64,000 nucleotides of DNA from Adenanthera pavonina (taxonomy: Eukaryota; Streptophyta; Magnoliopsida; Fabales; Fabaceae). Both the position numbers and the translations under genes were made by a program. This document shows, piece after piece, positions 34,703 to 47,138 of the stretch; positions within the stretch are counted from its first letter, which is position 1; each line of letters begins with the position of its first letter. The notes beneath the pieces are model-generated. The model saw only the letters and a list, made by a program, of their open reading frames with translations. It had not been told where the DNA came from and did no database searches. The stretch is taken from assembly GCA_026686845.1 (NCBI GenBank), contig JAIVEN010000024.1:7613501-7677500 (forward strand), given 5' to 3'.

Positions 34703-37700
34703 CTACATAATATGTTCTAACACATATTTTGACCACTCTTCTTGAAGTTCTTTTATCTCATCTTTGGTGTAGAAATCACAACACGAGTCCAAGAAGTACT
34801 ATAAAATGAAACATCACAACAAAATTAGTGAAATGAATATGATCAAATTTAATTAATTAAAAACTTACATAATATATACAAGATCTGAAGAACATACTTT
34901 CTCCAGAATGGTAGATTGGCCATGTAATATGATATCCTTCATAGACTTTAACCATAATATCCACAATCAATAGTATTTTGCTGCTGAGGGCACTATAAAA
35001 ACAACAAAAGATCAGATATCAATTTATGCATGTGATGTATTTATTCACAATAACTTCTTCACTTTAATTCTATCAATGCTAGTACCTGTATTGAAGTCCA
35101 TTTGTATTGTATGAGTTTTGATTTCGTTGGGAACCATAAGCCACGGCTCCCATGAAAAGTAGTCAAGGAGCTAACAAGAATAAAAAAAATTAATGCAAGT
35201 TACTTTTCAGAATATCACACAAATATGTAGATGTATGAATAAAATAAACATATATGCTTACTGATTAAAGAACTTCATTATCATATCGGGAGCTGGGTGC
35301 AGGTTAACATTAATGGAATCCAAATAATATATTTCTAGAGTTAAAGGATTAATAATGATCAACACCCAATGTTCCCTAAAAATTTGAAATGAAGTGTAAG
35401 CAAATTGTAAGTATTTCACATTGAAAGAATTCAAAATTGGAAATTCTACTAATAAATGACTCACCCCGAATTATAAGATGCCAGAAACAACATATCCTTC
35501 ACTACTCTTGCTCCAAATAACTTGGACAAAGATCATGATTGCTCATATATCTTGCTTCCTCCATGTGATGATATTGTATGGGGATTGACAAAAGAGAATT
35601 TACTCATCAACCCATTAGGGACCAAAAAACTATGGTATAAGTACCTTAAATAAAAATACACAAATCGATTAATATTGTTCACATCAAATGACAAATGAAA
35701 AAACTAAACTGATTTCAACCATGAGCTATCATGCAACTACTTGAGATATACATTGATGATTGTGGCACCTATCCATTCATGATCAAGCATTTCATTTATT
35801 TTCTCAATAGCAAGATGATCAACTGCTTGTATATTGTAAATGCCATAATCAAAATTTATTTCATGTGTTTTACCCTTTGTTAGATCCCTTTTTGCTAGGA
35901 TCCTTAGAGCAATACCATTTGGCCCACATGTGTTATGAGCAACTTCAGGGATGGGCTTTTTCATCACTGGTTTGACAATCGATTCCTTCAATTGTTGAAG
36001 TGTACCTTTCATCTGTTTCTTTACTGGTGTAGCGATAGATTCCTTTGACTTTTGGCTTGTCCCTTTGATTTGTTTTTTGCTCTTTTTGGGCTGTGCAATT
36101 TGAAAAAAACATGAAATCAATTCAGTTAATTAGAGATCAACAATGAATGCAAGTGCAATTCATTATAAGGATATGCCAATTTCCTTACCATTTCTACTAC
36201 CTCAATGACGTTGCTTGGCCATACTACAAAATAACCTATTGCATCACCAACTTTTGTCACTCCATCATTAGTAGGTATTGGCAAATTAGCTCCTTCGTCA
36301 TCTACTTTGTCAATTAGAACTTTCAAGAAGCCATCGAGCAGTGGTACATTATGTAGAATTGCACCAGGAGTGTTAAGTACACTACCCTTTGCAACCACAT
36401 GACGTGTTGGGGTCGCCAACCATAATTGACACTTTGATTCACCCTATACCAATCATAAAGTAATATATGAAGAATTAATGAAAAAAAACTATAACGTACT
36501 TAGTAGGGAAAGAAATACCTCAGGTAGTTGAGATACAAGTGTGCAACTATTTTTCATGCTGGGGTTACCTTCTGCCACCAACTTCCCTGCCTCTAGCATG
36601 AGTTTCATATTTTTAAACATCTCATCATATTCATTGAAGCGCATGGATTGTTGGTATAATTGATGCTCTAGGGTGGACACTTTTTTCTTCCAAATGTGCA
36701 ACTTTATTTTCAGCTTGAGAGTTTGAATGCTTTCGAGTCCCAAAGTAGCTTGTTTGAGTCACCCCAAATCCAACACCTCTAACACGACCAGGGACTTTAG
36801 GGACTTGTAATACCCTAGCAAGTATATCGCTACGCCCAAAGTTTTCAATCTCATCCGCTCTTGGTTAGGATAGAAACTCCTATCATACAAATTATTAAGT
36901 AAAAGTTAAGACTTACATTTAATAGAATAATGATATATGCATATATTTAATACTTACACATTCATTCCAAACCCTTTGAACATGTTCATCATCAATATTA
37001 CCCTCCTTGTTTTCCCTTCCTTTCTTTCATAGCACATGATGAGAAATTGTGGATGCTTCTGATCTTGTCTCTTGGATCTAATTATTAAAAACATAAAAAA
37101 TACAACAAATAAAAACATTGAAAACATAAAAACATTTAAACCAAATGATAAAAAAAATAAAAATCACTTATAAAAAATACAACAGATGAGAAACACATAT
37201 TATATATACTTACTATTTGTTGCTCAATTGTTGAATACAGTGTATGTCTTTTTCAATAAGGATACAGTGAATTGGATGCCCTTTCTTGATTTTCCTCACT
37301 TACTTCCTATTTAGAATTAAAAGTTTTAAAAGAAAAAAATATGAAAATCATTAAGAACAACTATATTGGTAAAACATGATGTTACCAAGAAAGATGGATC
37401 TTGACGTGAAAGAGCAAAAGCATCCTACTATTCTTGAGAGATGATATTAGACTGTGTTTCAGGAGGATGTTGATTGATATTTCCACTAACATCCCTTAAA
37501 CTTAGCTTTGTAAGATGCGAACAAAACCTTCTAAAATGCATAGCAGCTACTTTAAGTACAAATTTCCTCCGCTTCTCATCAATATTAAAGGTTCCCTGCA
37601 AGTAATATAATTAAAATGTGAGGAAGTATATGTAAATAATAAACAACATAATTAAAACACGAACAGTATTTAGTGTATTACGACTATCTCATCCCAAATG

Positions 37701-37960
37701 GCATCCTTAACTGGATTTGGGACATCTTTCCATTTGTTATAAATAATTGGTACTGTTCTTCGTGTGACAACCCCAATCCAACTCAAAAACTTCTATTCAT
37801 TGGGGTCAATAGGTTGACCCCCCCTATTCCATCGAAGATCTAATTTATGACCAGTACTTCTTATTCGATTCAACTCTTTCATCATAGTCCTTCCCTGCTT
37901 AACTTTCTTCTCTTTAGCACTACGTGAGGGAACATTGCTATCACGTGGTGGAGAAGCCAT
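34703..37960 (-). pseudogene. CACTA second gene: Transposase_24-like N-terminus with Ulp1-like C48 protease C-terminus
   Basis: Multi-exon gene on the minus strand. A plausible start at 37960 (MASPPRDSNVPSRSAKEKK) leads into RWNRGGQPIDPNE and KFLSWIGVVTRRTVPIIY (one stop between), then KFVLKVAAMHFRRFCSHLTK (about 37580-37520), the conserved second-ORF region of CACTA elements. Downstream are a coiled-coil-like segment (36740-36600), a block at 36419-36126 (VVAKGSVLNTPGAILHNVPL), a Lys-rich linker (36100-36000) and a Ulp1-like cysteine protease. The catalytic His is in EHWVLIII (35371-35369), Asp in YYLDS (35320-35318) and Cys in DCGYY (34965-34963), preceded by CPQQQ. It ends YVLEHIM-stop at 34703. 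Several stops and frameshifts (for example after DCGYYG) show decay. Ulp1 enzymes normally cleave SUMO; the role in transposition is not established. Confidence 0.78.
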
Positions 37961-37999
37961 TTATCTACAAAATCATCATTGCACAACAAGAAAATTAAA

Positions 38000-40900
38000 A
38001 CAGACAAGTAACAAAGTATAAATTTAAAAGAAGAAAAAATTTGCATGTTTCAGGCAATCTTTTTCTCTTTCTTGTCAGCTTTATACTTGTGCTTCCTTTT
38101 CTAGTATGAATTAATGGATTGACCCAAATCCCTTCTTTGTGATCATCTCTTAAATATAATGCATCATCATTAGTGAAATCACTATCAAGTGATTGTGATG
38201 TCCCAGAAAAAAGGAGCATCCTCAAAATCAATATCATGACCATTGGGATCAACATCTTTCTCATCATTTATTTTGTTAGTTAAAAGAACAACAGACCACT
38301 TTTTATTAGCAGGATCAGTGACAAAAAACACTTGTTGAGCTTGTGATGCTAAAATAAAGGGCTTATGATTATAGCCCACTTTATTGAGTTCCACCTGGAT
38401 AACTCCTGTCTCATCAATTCTAAGGCCACTGTTGTTGTCAACCCACCTACAACCAAAGACTGGCACATGAAACATGATGTAATCCAACTCTCATATGTGC
38501 TCAATGACCCCAAAATATGACATATTTGCATAGATGGGGTTCTTATCTTTGACACTAGATATATGCATAGATTGAGCTACAAGTGTTAACCCACTGTTTT
38601 GCATTGTACTTCAATCATCTTGCTTTTTTGTGTAGAATGTGTAGCCATCAATCATATAACCCGTGTAAGAAAAGACATCTACAGTTGGAGCCTTTGCCAA
38701 CCATCTCAATCTTTCTAAAACTGAGATAAGACTATTATTGGTGTTTGACAAAATATGATTCCTTAGATAATCAATAAATAGTCGATTGTGTTCTTTCATT
38801 ATCCAACTTTCATTCCTAGCTGGGTTCAAGCTCCTAAGTATGTCCTTGTGTTTTTCAACATATGGCTCAACTTCGTCCGTGTTGTGTAGGACATATAGGT
38901 ATGCTTGCTCCCATTGTACCCTTGGTATGCTTACTATTGCATTTCCACTAATTCCTTCCCCTGTTGTTCTTCCTATATAACGAGACTTTGGAAGCCCTAT
39001 GTTTTCAACATTAGAGAGATATTCAGTACATATTCAACTACTTCTTCCACTATGTATCGTTCAACAATATAATCCTCTTGCCGACTTTGATTTTTCACAT
39101 ACCCTTTTAATATCTTCATATAACGCTCAATTGGGTACATCCACCTCAAATAAGCAAGTCCATATAGTTAAATCTCTCGAACCAAGTGGACTGTTAAGTG
39201 AACCATTATGTCAAAGAACGAAGGTAAGAAATACATCTCAAGTTCACATAGAGTGATAATAATTTCTTTTTGCAATGCTGGCAACTTTGTTGAGTCAATC
39301 ACTTTACTGCAAATCGACTTAAAGAAAAAGCATAATTTAGTGATAGTACTCTGAACCTTTTTAGGTAAAATGGAACGGATAGCAATCGACATTAAATGCT
39401 CTATAAGAATGTGGCAATCATGAGACTTAAGACCATTGAGCTTAAGGTCTTTTGTTGATACAAGGTTTTTCTATGTTTGATGAGTACCCCTCTGGAACTT
39501 TAACTCCACAAAGAAATTCACAAAAGGCAATTTTCTCTTTCCTAGATAGTGTATGCACTGCTGGAGGCAAATAAGTACGGCATCCCTTCTTTACTGGTGC
39601 TAACTCTTCTCTTATTCCCGTAGTAACCAAGTCCAACCTTGCATTAACTCCATCATTACTCTTTCCTAGCACATTAAGTAATGTACCAATAACATTATCA
39701 CAAACATTTTTTTTGATATGCATTACATCAAGGAAATGTCTCACATATAATGACTTCCAATATGGTAGTTCAAAGAATATTGACTTTTTCTTCTATCCGC
39801 TAGTCACAATGTCTCTTGCAAAAGGTTTGCTAAAGTTATTATTCAAATTCTTCACCTTTTTGAATAGTTGATCACTGGCCAAAGGCTTAGAGCTATGCCC
39901 TCTTCTAAGTGCCCATTGAAAGCTTTTCTCCACCACCGATAATGATGTGTCAGAGGCAAAAATCTACGATGACCAAGGAAAACATTTTTCCTACAATGTT
40001 CTAACAACATTAAATTTGTGCCCTCTTCATATATAGGGCACCCACATTGTCCTTTGACACTATATCCTAACAAATTACCATATGCTAGAAAATCATTAAT
40101 CGTACCAAACAACATTGCTCTCAAATTGAAACTTTCTTCTTTATATCCATCATACACCTCTACACCAGTCTCCCACATTAGCTTCAAATCTTCAATTCAA
40201 GGAGCCAAATATATGTCTATATCATTTCCAGGTTGTTTAGGGCCAGAAATTAACATAAACAACATCAAAAACTTGTGCTTCATGCATAGCCATGGAGGTA
40301 AGTTATAAATCACCAAACTTACGGGCCATGTACTGTGGTTACTACTTTGCATATCATTAGGGTTTATTCCATCAGTAGATAATGCAAGGTGTAGGTTTCT
40401 CTCTTCTTGCCCAAAGTCAGGGAAGTCATAGTCAATTCTTTTTCATTGAGGAGAATCCACAAGGTGACAAAACTTGCCATCTTTTATCCTTTCATCTGCA
40501 TGTCATATTAGTTGCTTCACAACTTTGACATTACTGAACATGCACCTAAATCTCAGAATGATTGGAAAATACCATACCACCTTTGCTGGAGTTGATTCTT
40601 TCTTCATATATCGAGAGGCAATGCATTTGGGACACATATCTAATGATGCATATTCATTTCGAAATAAAATGCAATCATTAGGACAAGTATATATTCTGCC
40701 ATAGCTCATGCCGATAGAGCATAAAATTTTTTTAGCATTTTCGGCAAGGAAGCTCATTGTCCTCCGGTAGCATCTCTTTGACAACTGTAAGTAATTCTGT
40801 GAAACTCTTGTCACTCCATCCATTGCTCACTTTCAAGTTGTACAATTTTAAAACCACAGACAACTTTGTGAATTTAGTACAACCAGTATATAATGGTTTC

Positions 40901-41273
40901 TCTGCATCACTTTTCAACCTCTTAAACATTTTTGGACAATCTCGAAGATCCTCCTCAGCCAAATTTACAATCTCTTCAAGACGGTTGACCTCATATGTCC
41001 TTGTATCAAAATCATTTGATGTACAACTCGCACTACAACCCTAAACATTAGACACATCCCTGGTCTCACTATGTTTAGTCCAGCATTTGAAGCTTTGATC
41101 AATTCCATAACGTACTAAATAACCTTCCAACTTATCTGCACTATTTTTCCTTTCATAGCAACAGTCCAAACAAGGGCTATAATTCTAGAAGGATTTTCTA
41201 CATGCTCAATTGCAAAATTGATGAAGTCTCTTACTCCATCTATATATTCCTTCGACAATCGATTGGCACACAT
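38000..41273 (-). pseudogene. tnp2: CACTA TNP2-type transposase, decayed
   Basis: The transposase binds the element ends and catalyses excision and insertion. From the candidate ATG at 41273 (directly after a TAG) comes the transposase-associated N-terminal domain (MCANRLSKEYIDGVRDFINFA). Then follow KLYNLKVSNGWSDKSFTELL (about 40850), TCPNDCILFRNEYASLDMCPKC (40690-40620), the TNP2 core with GCPIYEEGTN and FLGHRRFLPLTHHYR (40070-39940), RHFLDVMHIKKNVCDNVIGTLL (39741 onward), the DUF4218-type block with SILPKKVQ...LCELEMYFLPSFFDIMVHLTVHLV (39390-39170), RNESWIMKEHNRLFIDYLRN (38810-38750) and a DUF4216-like end with FGCRWVDNNSGLR (38460-38280). The reading frame changes repeatedly and has stops. 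Family order and content match plant TNP2. Confidence 0.9.
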
Positions 41274-44200
41274 CTATTCCGATCCATACCCATTAGTTGT
41301 GAAAAAATATTGGCAGAGTCCCCCCTATAACTTGGACCTCCAGATAATTCTACAATACCAAAAGATAAATTGTTTTCAGACATTGAAAGATATTATACAA
41401 TAGCCAGAATCACAATAAGATTTAGTTCAATCCAATCACTATTCTAAAAAAATTTCCAATCCTTAATAGAAAATCTTAACTCAACAACCCAACTATGTCA
41501 TAAGCAACTAAATATAATATATGTGAATGTAAGATTAAAATACCTGGAGAGATTGTTGTACCTAATGTCACTTGCAATTCTCTTTAAGTCAATGACTTTA
41601 TTTTCTGCTAAAATCTTCTCAAATCGATACATAGATATTAACTCCAACCACACAAAAATATTTGAAAGCCAATGAAAATAATATAAATGCATCTAAAGAA
41701 ATATATAATTTGCAGTTATTACTCTAACATGTATGTTACATATACATGCAAGTTCAACTAATACAACATTGGTACCGTATGTGGTTGTTTTCAACTAAAC
41801 TTGAAAGATCTTTTCATATCTCTAATTATGATAAGCATGGAAATATAGCATTGCAAACTGACATATAGACCACATGGAAATCATAGTGATACACTCCATT
41901 ATAACCACTCTTTAAACCAAATTATGGGGAAAAATTGTTGAACCAATGTAACAGTTACTAACATGGCCACCGAGTAAATTAATTAATTATTTTCCTTTTA
42001 TTGTGTTTCTTTTAACTTAAGTTTATAATATGTCCCTACTAATCAATCTTTTTATGAGATACATCATTAATTGGAATACAAACAATGCTAAGATTATTGC
42101 AAAAATAAATCAGAAAATAGATTGGGATCTTTATCCCCTCTCCTGTAATTTGGTTTTCCAAGCTCTTCATTAAAAAAAATGGAGAGAGAATAGAAACACA
42201 GAGTCTATAATGCAAAAAATAAAGAACAAATGCCTACAAATGATTGGAAGAAAGCAAGTTATCAGTATTTTATTCTAAAACTCCGTAATAACAACTAATT
42301 GTATCATAAGAAAATAAATTGAAAGATTTCTTCCACCTCAATGCATAAGTTATCCTATCCTAACCTAAACCAATTCTAAAATTTTTGTATGTGGACCCCT
42401 TAACAACCACTAAACACAATGTGACTTAACATTCAAAGAAACACTGCCACTTTTATTCCAACTAGACTTAGTTCTCATAAATTTCATGATACTAAAAATT
42501 GTTATTTAATTATGACCTATAATTGATTGTAAACACCAAATGAATGATTGAAGACTTAAACTATACGTCTAAAGGAAAAAGAAGATGAATAACGTAAAAA
42601 AGGTGAAAAGCTTAAAAAATGAAGTCACAAAGAATACAAACCCAGAAATTTAACAAAAGGAATGAATAAAAATTAATCTATCAATAAAGGAATTCATGAC
42701 CTTAAAATTAAAAATCTATAAGCTAAGTTACAAAAATTAAAGTAGGAAAAAATAGTTAAAAATATATAATATAGGGTGCATCACTTTAGGTACTTTTCCA
42801 AATTAAAATATTGGATGGCAAAGTGATTTTTCCAACCATGGTACTATCCAACTAAATTATGGATTAACTGCTAGCAAATATTTTTGTAGTCTTTTCACTA
42901 CAATTGGGTTCCAAATTTAAACCAGCTTCCAACTAAAAAAAATCATCAATTTTATATATTGCTCAAGTCATTTTACCGAAGTCCAAGTTCAAAGATCCAG
43001 TAGAAAATTGCCTTATTTTTTGCTACATCACTACACAAATTTCTGTAATTTAAGTTCTGGGAGCTTCAATATGTTAACAAATCATGAATAAGCTACAATA
43101 TGACCATCTAAAGAATAATATACATATATATATATATATCTTGACAGACACTATAATAAAACAACATGACAAATGGAAATGGGGGAGCAGAATTTTAAAG
43201 TTTCTTCACAAAAATCTTGAGTGGCTAACAAAACAAGCTATAGGTTTTCTAAATATATAAAGAGGGAAATTACTATAAACTATTACTAATCAACAAACCT
43301 GTACTTATCTGTAGCTTCAAATATATTTGATCTTGACTCTTTCTTGAGATACCCTTACTCAATCTATCTTGTCATGAATGTCATAAAGCACTTGTAGCAA
43401 TTAAACAAAGCAATATGACCCCTTCAGCAGAAAAAGTAAATTGCACATTGTGGCATATAAAGAAATAAAAACATGTCAACAAAAACAAGGAATACATAAT
43501 CCCCAGTAAATAAAAATATCATGGTTTGGCCTGTATAGCTAAGAAAAATTATAAAATTTCCAAACACCCTTGCTAATAGCCTCATTTGCTACATGCATAC
43601 CGCATGCAAAACAATAATGATGTAAACATCCAAAAATTACTCACACTTTAAAACCACACAAGGCATCAGCTGCAACATTACAAGATGAAAAAAGCTACAT
43701 AACCACATTTCAAGAAAGGAAATCACATAACACAATATATATAAACACATCAAATACAAGATTAAGCAGAAAAAAAAAGCTACGTACGCACGCAGGTTTA
43801 TTAGGCATAAATTAAAACTAAATTTCAATCCTACTCTATATATATAATTCAATGTCTATTTTGAAATCCTCTTAGATCCAAGTGTCATCAAAATACCTCA
43901 ACACATTTCACAAGTTGGTCAGACAAGTGAAACAAAAATAAAAACTAATTAGTTCAATGTATAAATTAAACTATGAATACAATCAATTGTTAAGCCTAAG
44001 CATCACCATATATTGGCATAATCCTAAATCTTTGCTTGTAGTTCACATTTTTCTTTCAATTTCAGCGTTTTCCCTTTCCTTATCAAATCTCCAAAAATAT
44101 ATATAAACAACATACCTCAAAGCACAAGATCAAGAGACCCAGTTGAAGAACCATGATGCAGATGGAGAAGACACAAACCCACAAAGCTTCAGTGTGCGAG

Positions 44201-44815
44201 GATCTGTTTGCAGAAACCCACAAGGCACCAATTTTGCAACCCACTAGCTAGTCATAGTGACTTATTTGTGGAAACTCACAAGGACCCACGAATCTTTAGA
44301 AACTAGTGAAGACTGGTGAAGCTACGGTGTGCAGAAACCCAGAACCACGAGTTTCACACTTGCCATTGTGACCCATTTGCAGAAACCCATGACAACCCAC
44401 GAAGCTCAGAAAACCTGTGAATATTGGTGAAGCTCTGCTAAACCAATAGAGGCAAGAGACAATTTAATGAAGAGCAATGGAGCTCTAAAAACCCACAAAA
44501 AGTAATGCAGCAATAGATCAAGTGAGAATATAGCTTCGATAGTCCAACGAAGCTCTAGCAACCAGTGTGAGAGGAGAACCTTCGCATGTGAGAATAAAGC
44601 ACGCGACCTACGAAGAGCGATTGAGGGCTGAATCTGTTAGAGGAGGAGCTTCACATGAGGCTGTAGAAATGTGGAAGAAAGACTAGTCAAATGGCAGAAA
44701 TGGTGAATTTGGCACCCGTACATAGAAAAGAGCGAGAGTGGTTTTAGGCACTAGGAAATAATTAAGTAGAGTGTTTTTTTGGAGCCTAAGTTTCGAAGGA
44801 CTAATTGTACTGTAG
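41274..44815. other. CACTA interior upstream of the transposase, no gene seen
   Basis: About 3.5 kb of AT-rich sequence that should hold the transposase promoter and leader. It has a TA-dinucleotide tract at about 43122-43139. From 44150 to 44700 a loosely repeated phrase (GCAGAAACCCA...CCACGAA...GTGAAG) recurs several times, which suggests a degraded tandem repeat. I see no protein-coding frame with a domain; the frames at 41498-41692 and 43637-43852 are short and unsupported. Confidence 0.6.
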
Positions 44816-45066
44816 CTTTTTTTGATTGAGTTTTGGGTATGCTTAAGAAAATAGAGTAGGTAAAGACCCTATTATTTCGGTATGCTTTTGTAAAAAGTGC
44901 ACCTACATCTTCTTGAGTGCACATATTTTGGTGTGCTTTTTAAAGGAAACATACCAAAAAATAACTATTTGGGTATACTTTTTTATATAAGCATACCCAA
45001 AGGTAGTTTTTGATATGAAAAAGCATACCCACAGGTGTGTACCAAAACAACAAATTTATAGTAGTG
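44816..45066. repeat. CACTA subterminal repeat array, right end
   Basis: The same units as the left end: GGGTATGCTT at 44836, GGTATGCTTTTG near 44879, GGTGTGCTTTTT near 44932, GGGTATACTTTTTTATATAAGCATACCC pairing around 44972-44998 and AAAGCATACCC near 45023. The terminal repeat TAGTAGTG closes at 45066. Paired arms alternate in orientation, as at the left end. Confidence 0.8.
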
Positions 45067-47138
45067 AGGCATGATTTGGAGCTAAAATCACAGGTTTGTC
45101 TCATATTTAGCAAGTTATGGTTTAAGCCAATCCTAAATAGTATTTCCTTTACATAGGTTTCAGGATTCTTTCCCACAATGTCAAAGCCAACAATTTTTCC
45201 TTTCTGATCTCCTCCAAAAGTAACTGATCCCCCTTTCTTGTCTCTAAGCATGATGAACTTCTCCTTGTCATAGTCATATGCCTCAAACAAATACTATTCA
45301 CATACTACTTATTGCTTTTCTATGCCTTGAGGCATATCTGCAAATTGAAAGATTAAGTCTTGTTCTTAGGCACCCATATCTTATTGGATCCTTTACTGTT
45401 ATTGCCAACTCCCCTTAGTACTGAAGTACCTTTGGGAACCCTCTTAATCTCATCTCCAATTCCCTTCTTCTTGTATACATAAGAATTAGAATTGTGACCC
45501 TTCTTATTATAGAAGTTGCAAGTTGAGAAGGGGCTGCTTGAAAATACATAGGGAACAAAATAATTCATGTAATACTTTTCCCCAATTTTAGGCTTTCTAA
45601 TTTTCAAGACATATTTGTCGTTGCTTGTTCATAGCCTATACCAACTTTATTATAAACACATCTTTGTTCATCTAATATGATACTCAAAATCTCTTTGCCT
45701 TTATTGAATTTAGCAAGTGTCATAAAAAGATCATCATTCTTAACCTTTAAAGCAGCACACGACACACAAGAGTTCAATTTTTCATTTTCAAAATTTTTAG
45801 CTTTGTCCTGAACTTCTATTTTCATATTCTTTTCCTTTTCGAGTTCTTCTAACGATAAAACTTTCTTTTTAGTTTTGAAATGTTTTTTAGCGTTTTTCAC
45901 ACATTTATCAATTCATGAAATGCAATTTGCAATTTGCAATTCATTATAGCTAAGTTCAGAATTTGTTGCCTTTTTTTCTTCATGCTGATATTGTTGTTCC
46001 CTTTGCTCTCCTTCAACTTGAGCCATGAGAAAAATGTTGAAAATTTCTTCTTCATATCTAGCTTCCTCATCAAAACTATCTCCCCATATTGAGGAAATAT
46101 AGGTTATCTTCTTCTTGCCTTTGTCCTTCTGTTCCTTTACTTGCTTCTTTAGATATTGTGGACACTCCCATTTGATGTGTCCATCCTTCTTGCATTCAAA
46201 GCATGTAAGAGGCTCCTTGGACTCTTTCTTCCTAGAGGGATCATTGTCTTTTCTTTGGAATTTCCTATTGTTGAACTTCTTCTTCTTGTAAAACTTGCCA
46301 AATTTCTTGACAAGCATTGACATATTCTCATCATTAACCTTTTCATCATCATCTAAGTCATCAGAATCTTCATTAGTAGCTTTAAGAGTAAGGCCCTTCT
46401 TTTTCTTATCTTGTGCAGCTTTTTTGAGATCCTTGAGCTTTCCTTTTACTCAACTAGAATAACAAATAAAGCTATTATAGTCATCATAAATTCTCCTCTT
46501 GCTTCCTCTATGGTGGTGACTTTGGGTTGCTACTCCAATGGTAGAGTTTGCAAGATTTTCCTTACCAACTCACTTTGGGAGTAAGTTTTCCCAAGTACTT
46601 TAAGGTAATTTACAATGTAAGCTAATCTCTTCTACATTTCTTTGGAAAATTCATCCTCAATCATCCTGAAGCTTTCATATTGCCCAATCAAAGTATTGAT
46701 TCTATTCTCTCTGACTCCACTTGTACCTTCATGAGTTGCCTCTAAAGCTTCCTACATTGCTTTAGCTATCTTACAATCAGACACCCTAAAGAATTCATTT
46801 TAGCTTAGGATACTGACAATGACTTGTTTAGCTTTGCAATTTAGCAGCACTATCGTCTTCTCATCATCATCTTATTATTCCTTGGGCTTGGGAACTTCTC
46901 TCCCATGAACTATCTTCTTTTGTTCATAATTTCCTTTAGTTACTATATCCCAAATATCCAGATCAAGGGCTTCAAAGTACAATTTCATTTTCATCTTCTA
47001 GTAGGGTAGTTTTCTCTATTGAAGCCTGGAGGTCTATTGATGTTAAATCCCTCTAGAAGGAAGCTACCACCAAATCCATCCATTTGTTACTCTCAGATTA
47101 TGAAATCCTAAATAGAGAGCCTAAACGCTGACACTAAT
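45067..47138 (-). pseudogene. copia-4 gag and protease region
   Basis: Minus-strand start of copia-4. Gag is the UBN2-type domain (about 47000-46400: ALEATHEGTSGVRENRINTLIGQYE, LGKTYSQSELVRKILQTLP), followed by a CX2CX4HX4C knuckle CFECKKDGHIKWEC (46210-46160) and a long Lys/Glu-rich extension (45900-45604). The protease region lies at 45300-45067, where GGSVTFGGDQKGKIVG and LNHNLLNMRQTCD are clear, before the CACTA insertion. A degenerate primer-binding site (TTAGTGTCAGCG, about 47136-47125) abuts the LTR. Several stops are present, at 46450 and elsewhere. The extended gag and the LNHNLL block suit a SIRE-like copia element. Confidence 0.88.

Larger units (their letters stand above)
31183..45066 (-). 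mobile_element. CACTA (En/Spm) DNA transposon with nested solo LTR
   Basis: Terminal inverted repeats are CACTACTACAGAAATTGG at 31183 and, on the minus strand from 45066, CACTACTATAAATTTG. Both ends carry subterminal arrays of GGGTATGCTTTT units. Inside, on the minus strand, are a TNP2-type transposase (41273 to about 38000) and a second gene with a Ulp1-like protease end (37960-34703). Excluding the solo LTR the element is about 10.96 kb. It interrupts copia-4 between the protease-end region (NHNLLNMRQTCDFSSKSC) and the pre-integrase region. The 3-bp target duplication is not clear (AAA on the left, AGG on the right), probably decayed. Stops and frameshifts in the transposase make it non-autonomous now. 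Confidence 0.92.

Noticed and set aside
34703..37960. Ulp1-like gene as a host SUMO protease
   Set aside because: It lies between CACTA termini, is co-oriented with TNP2, is fused to a typical CACTA second-ORF region and carries stops.
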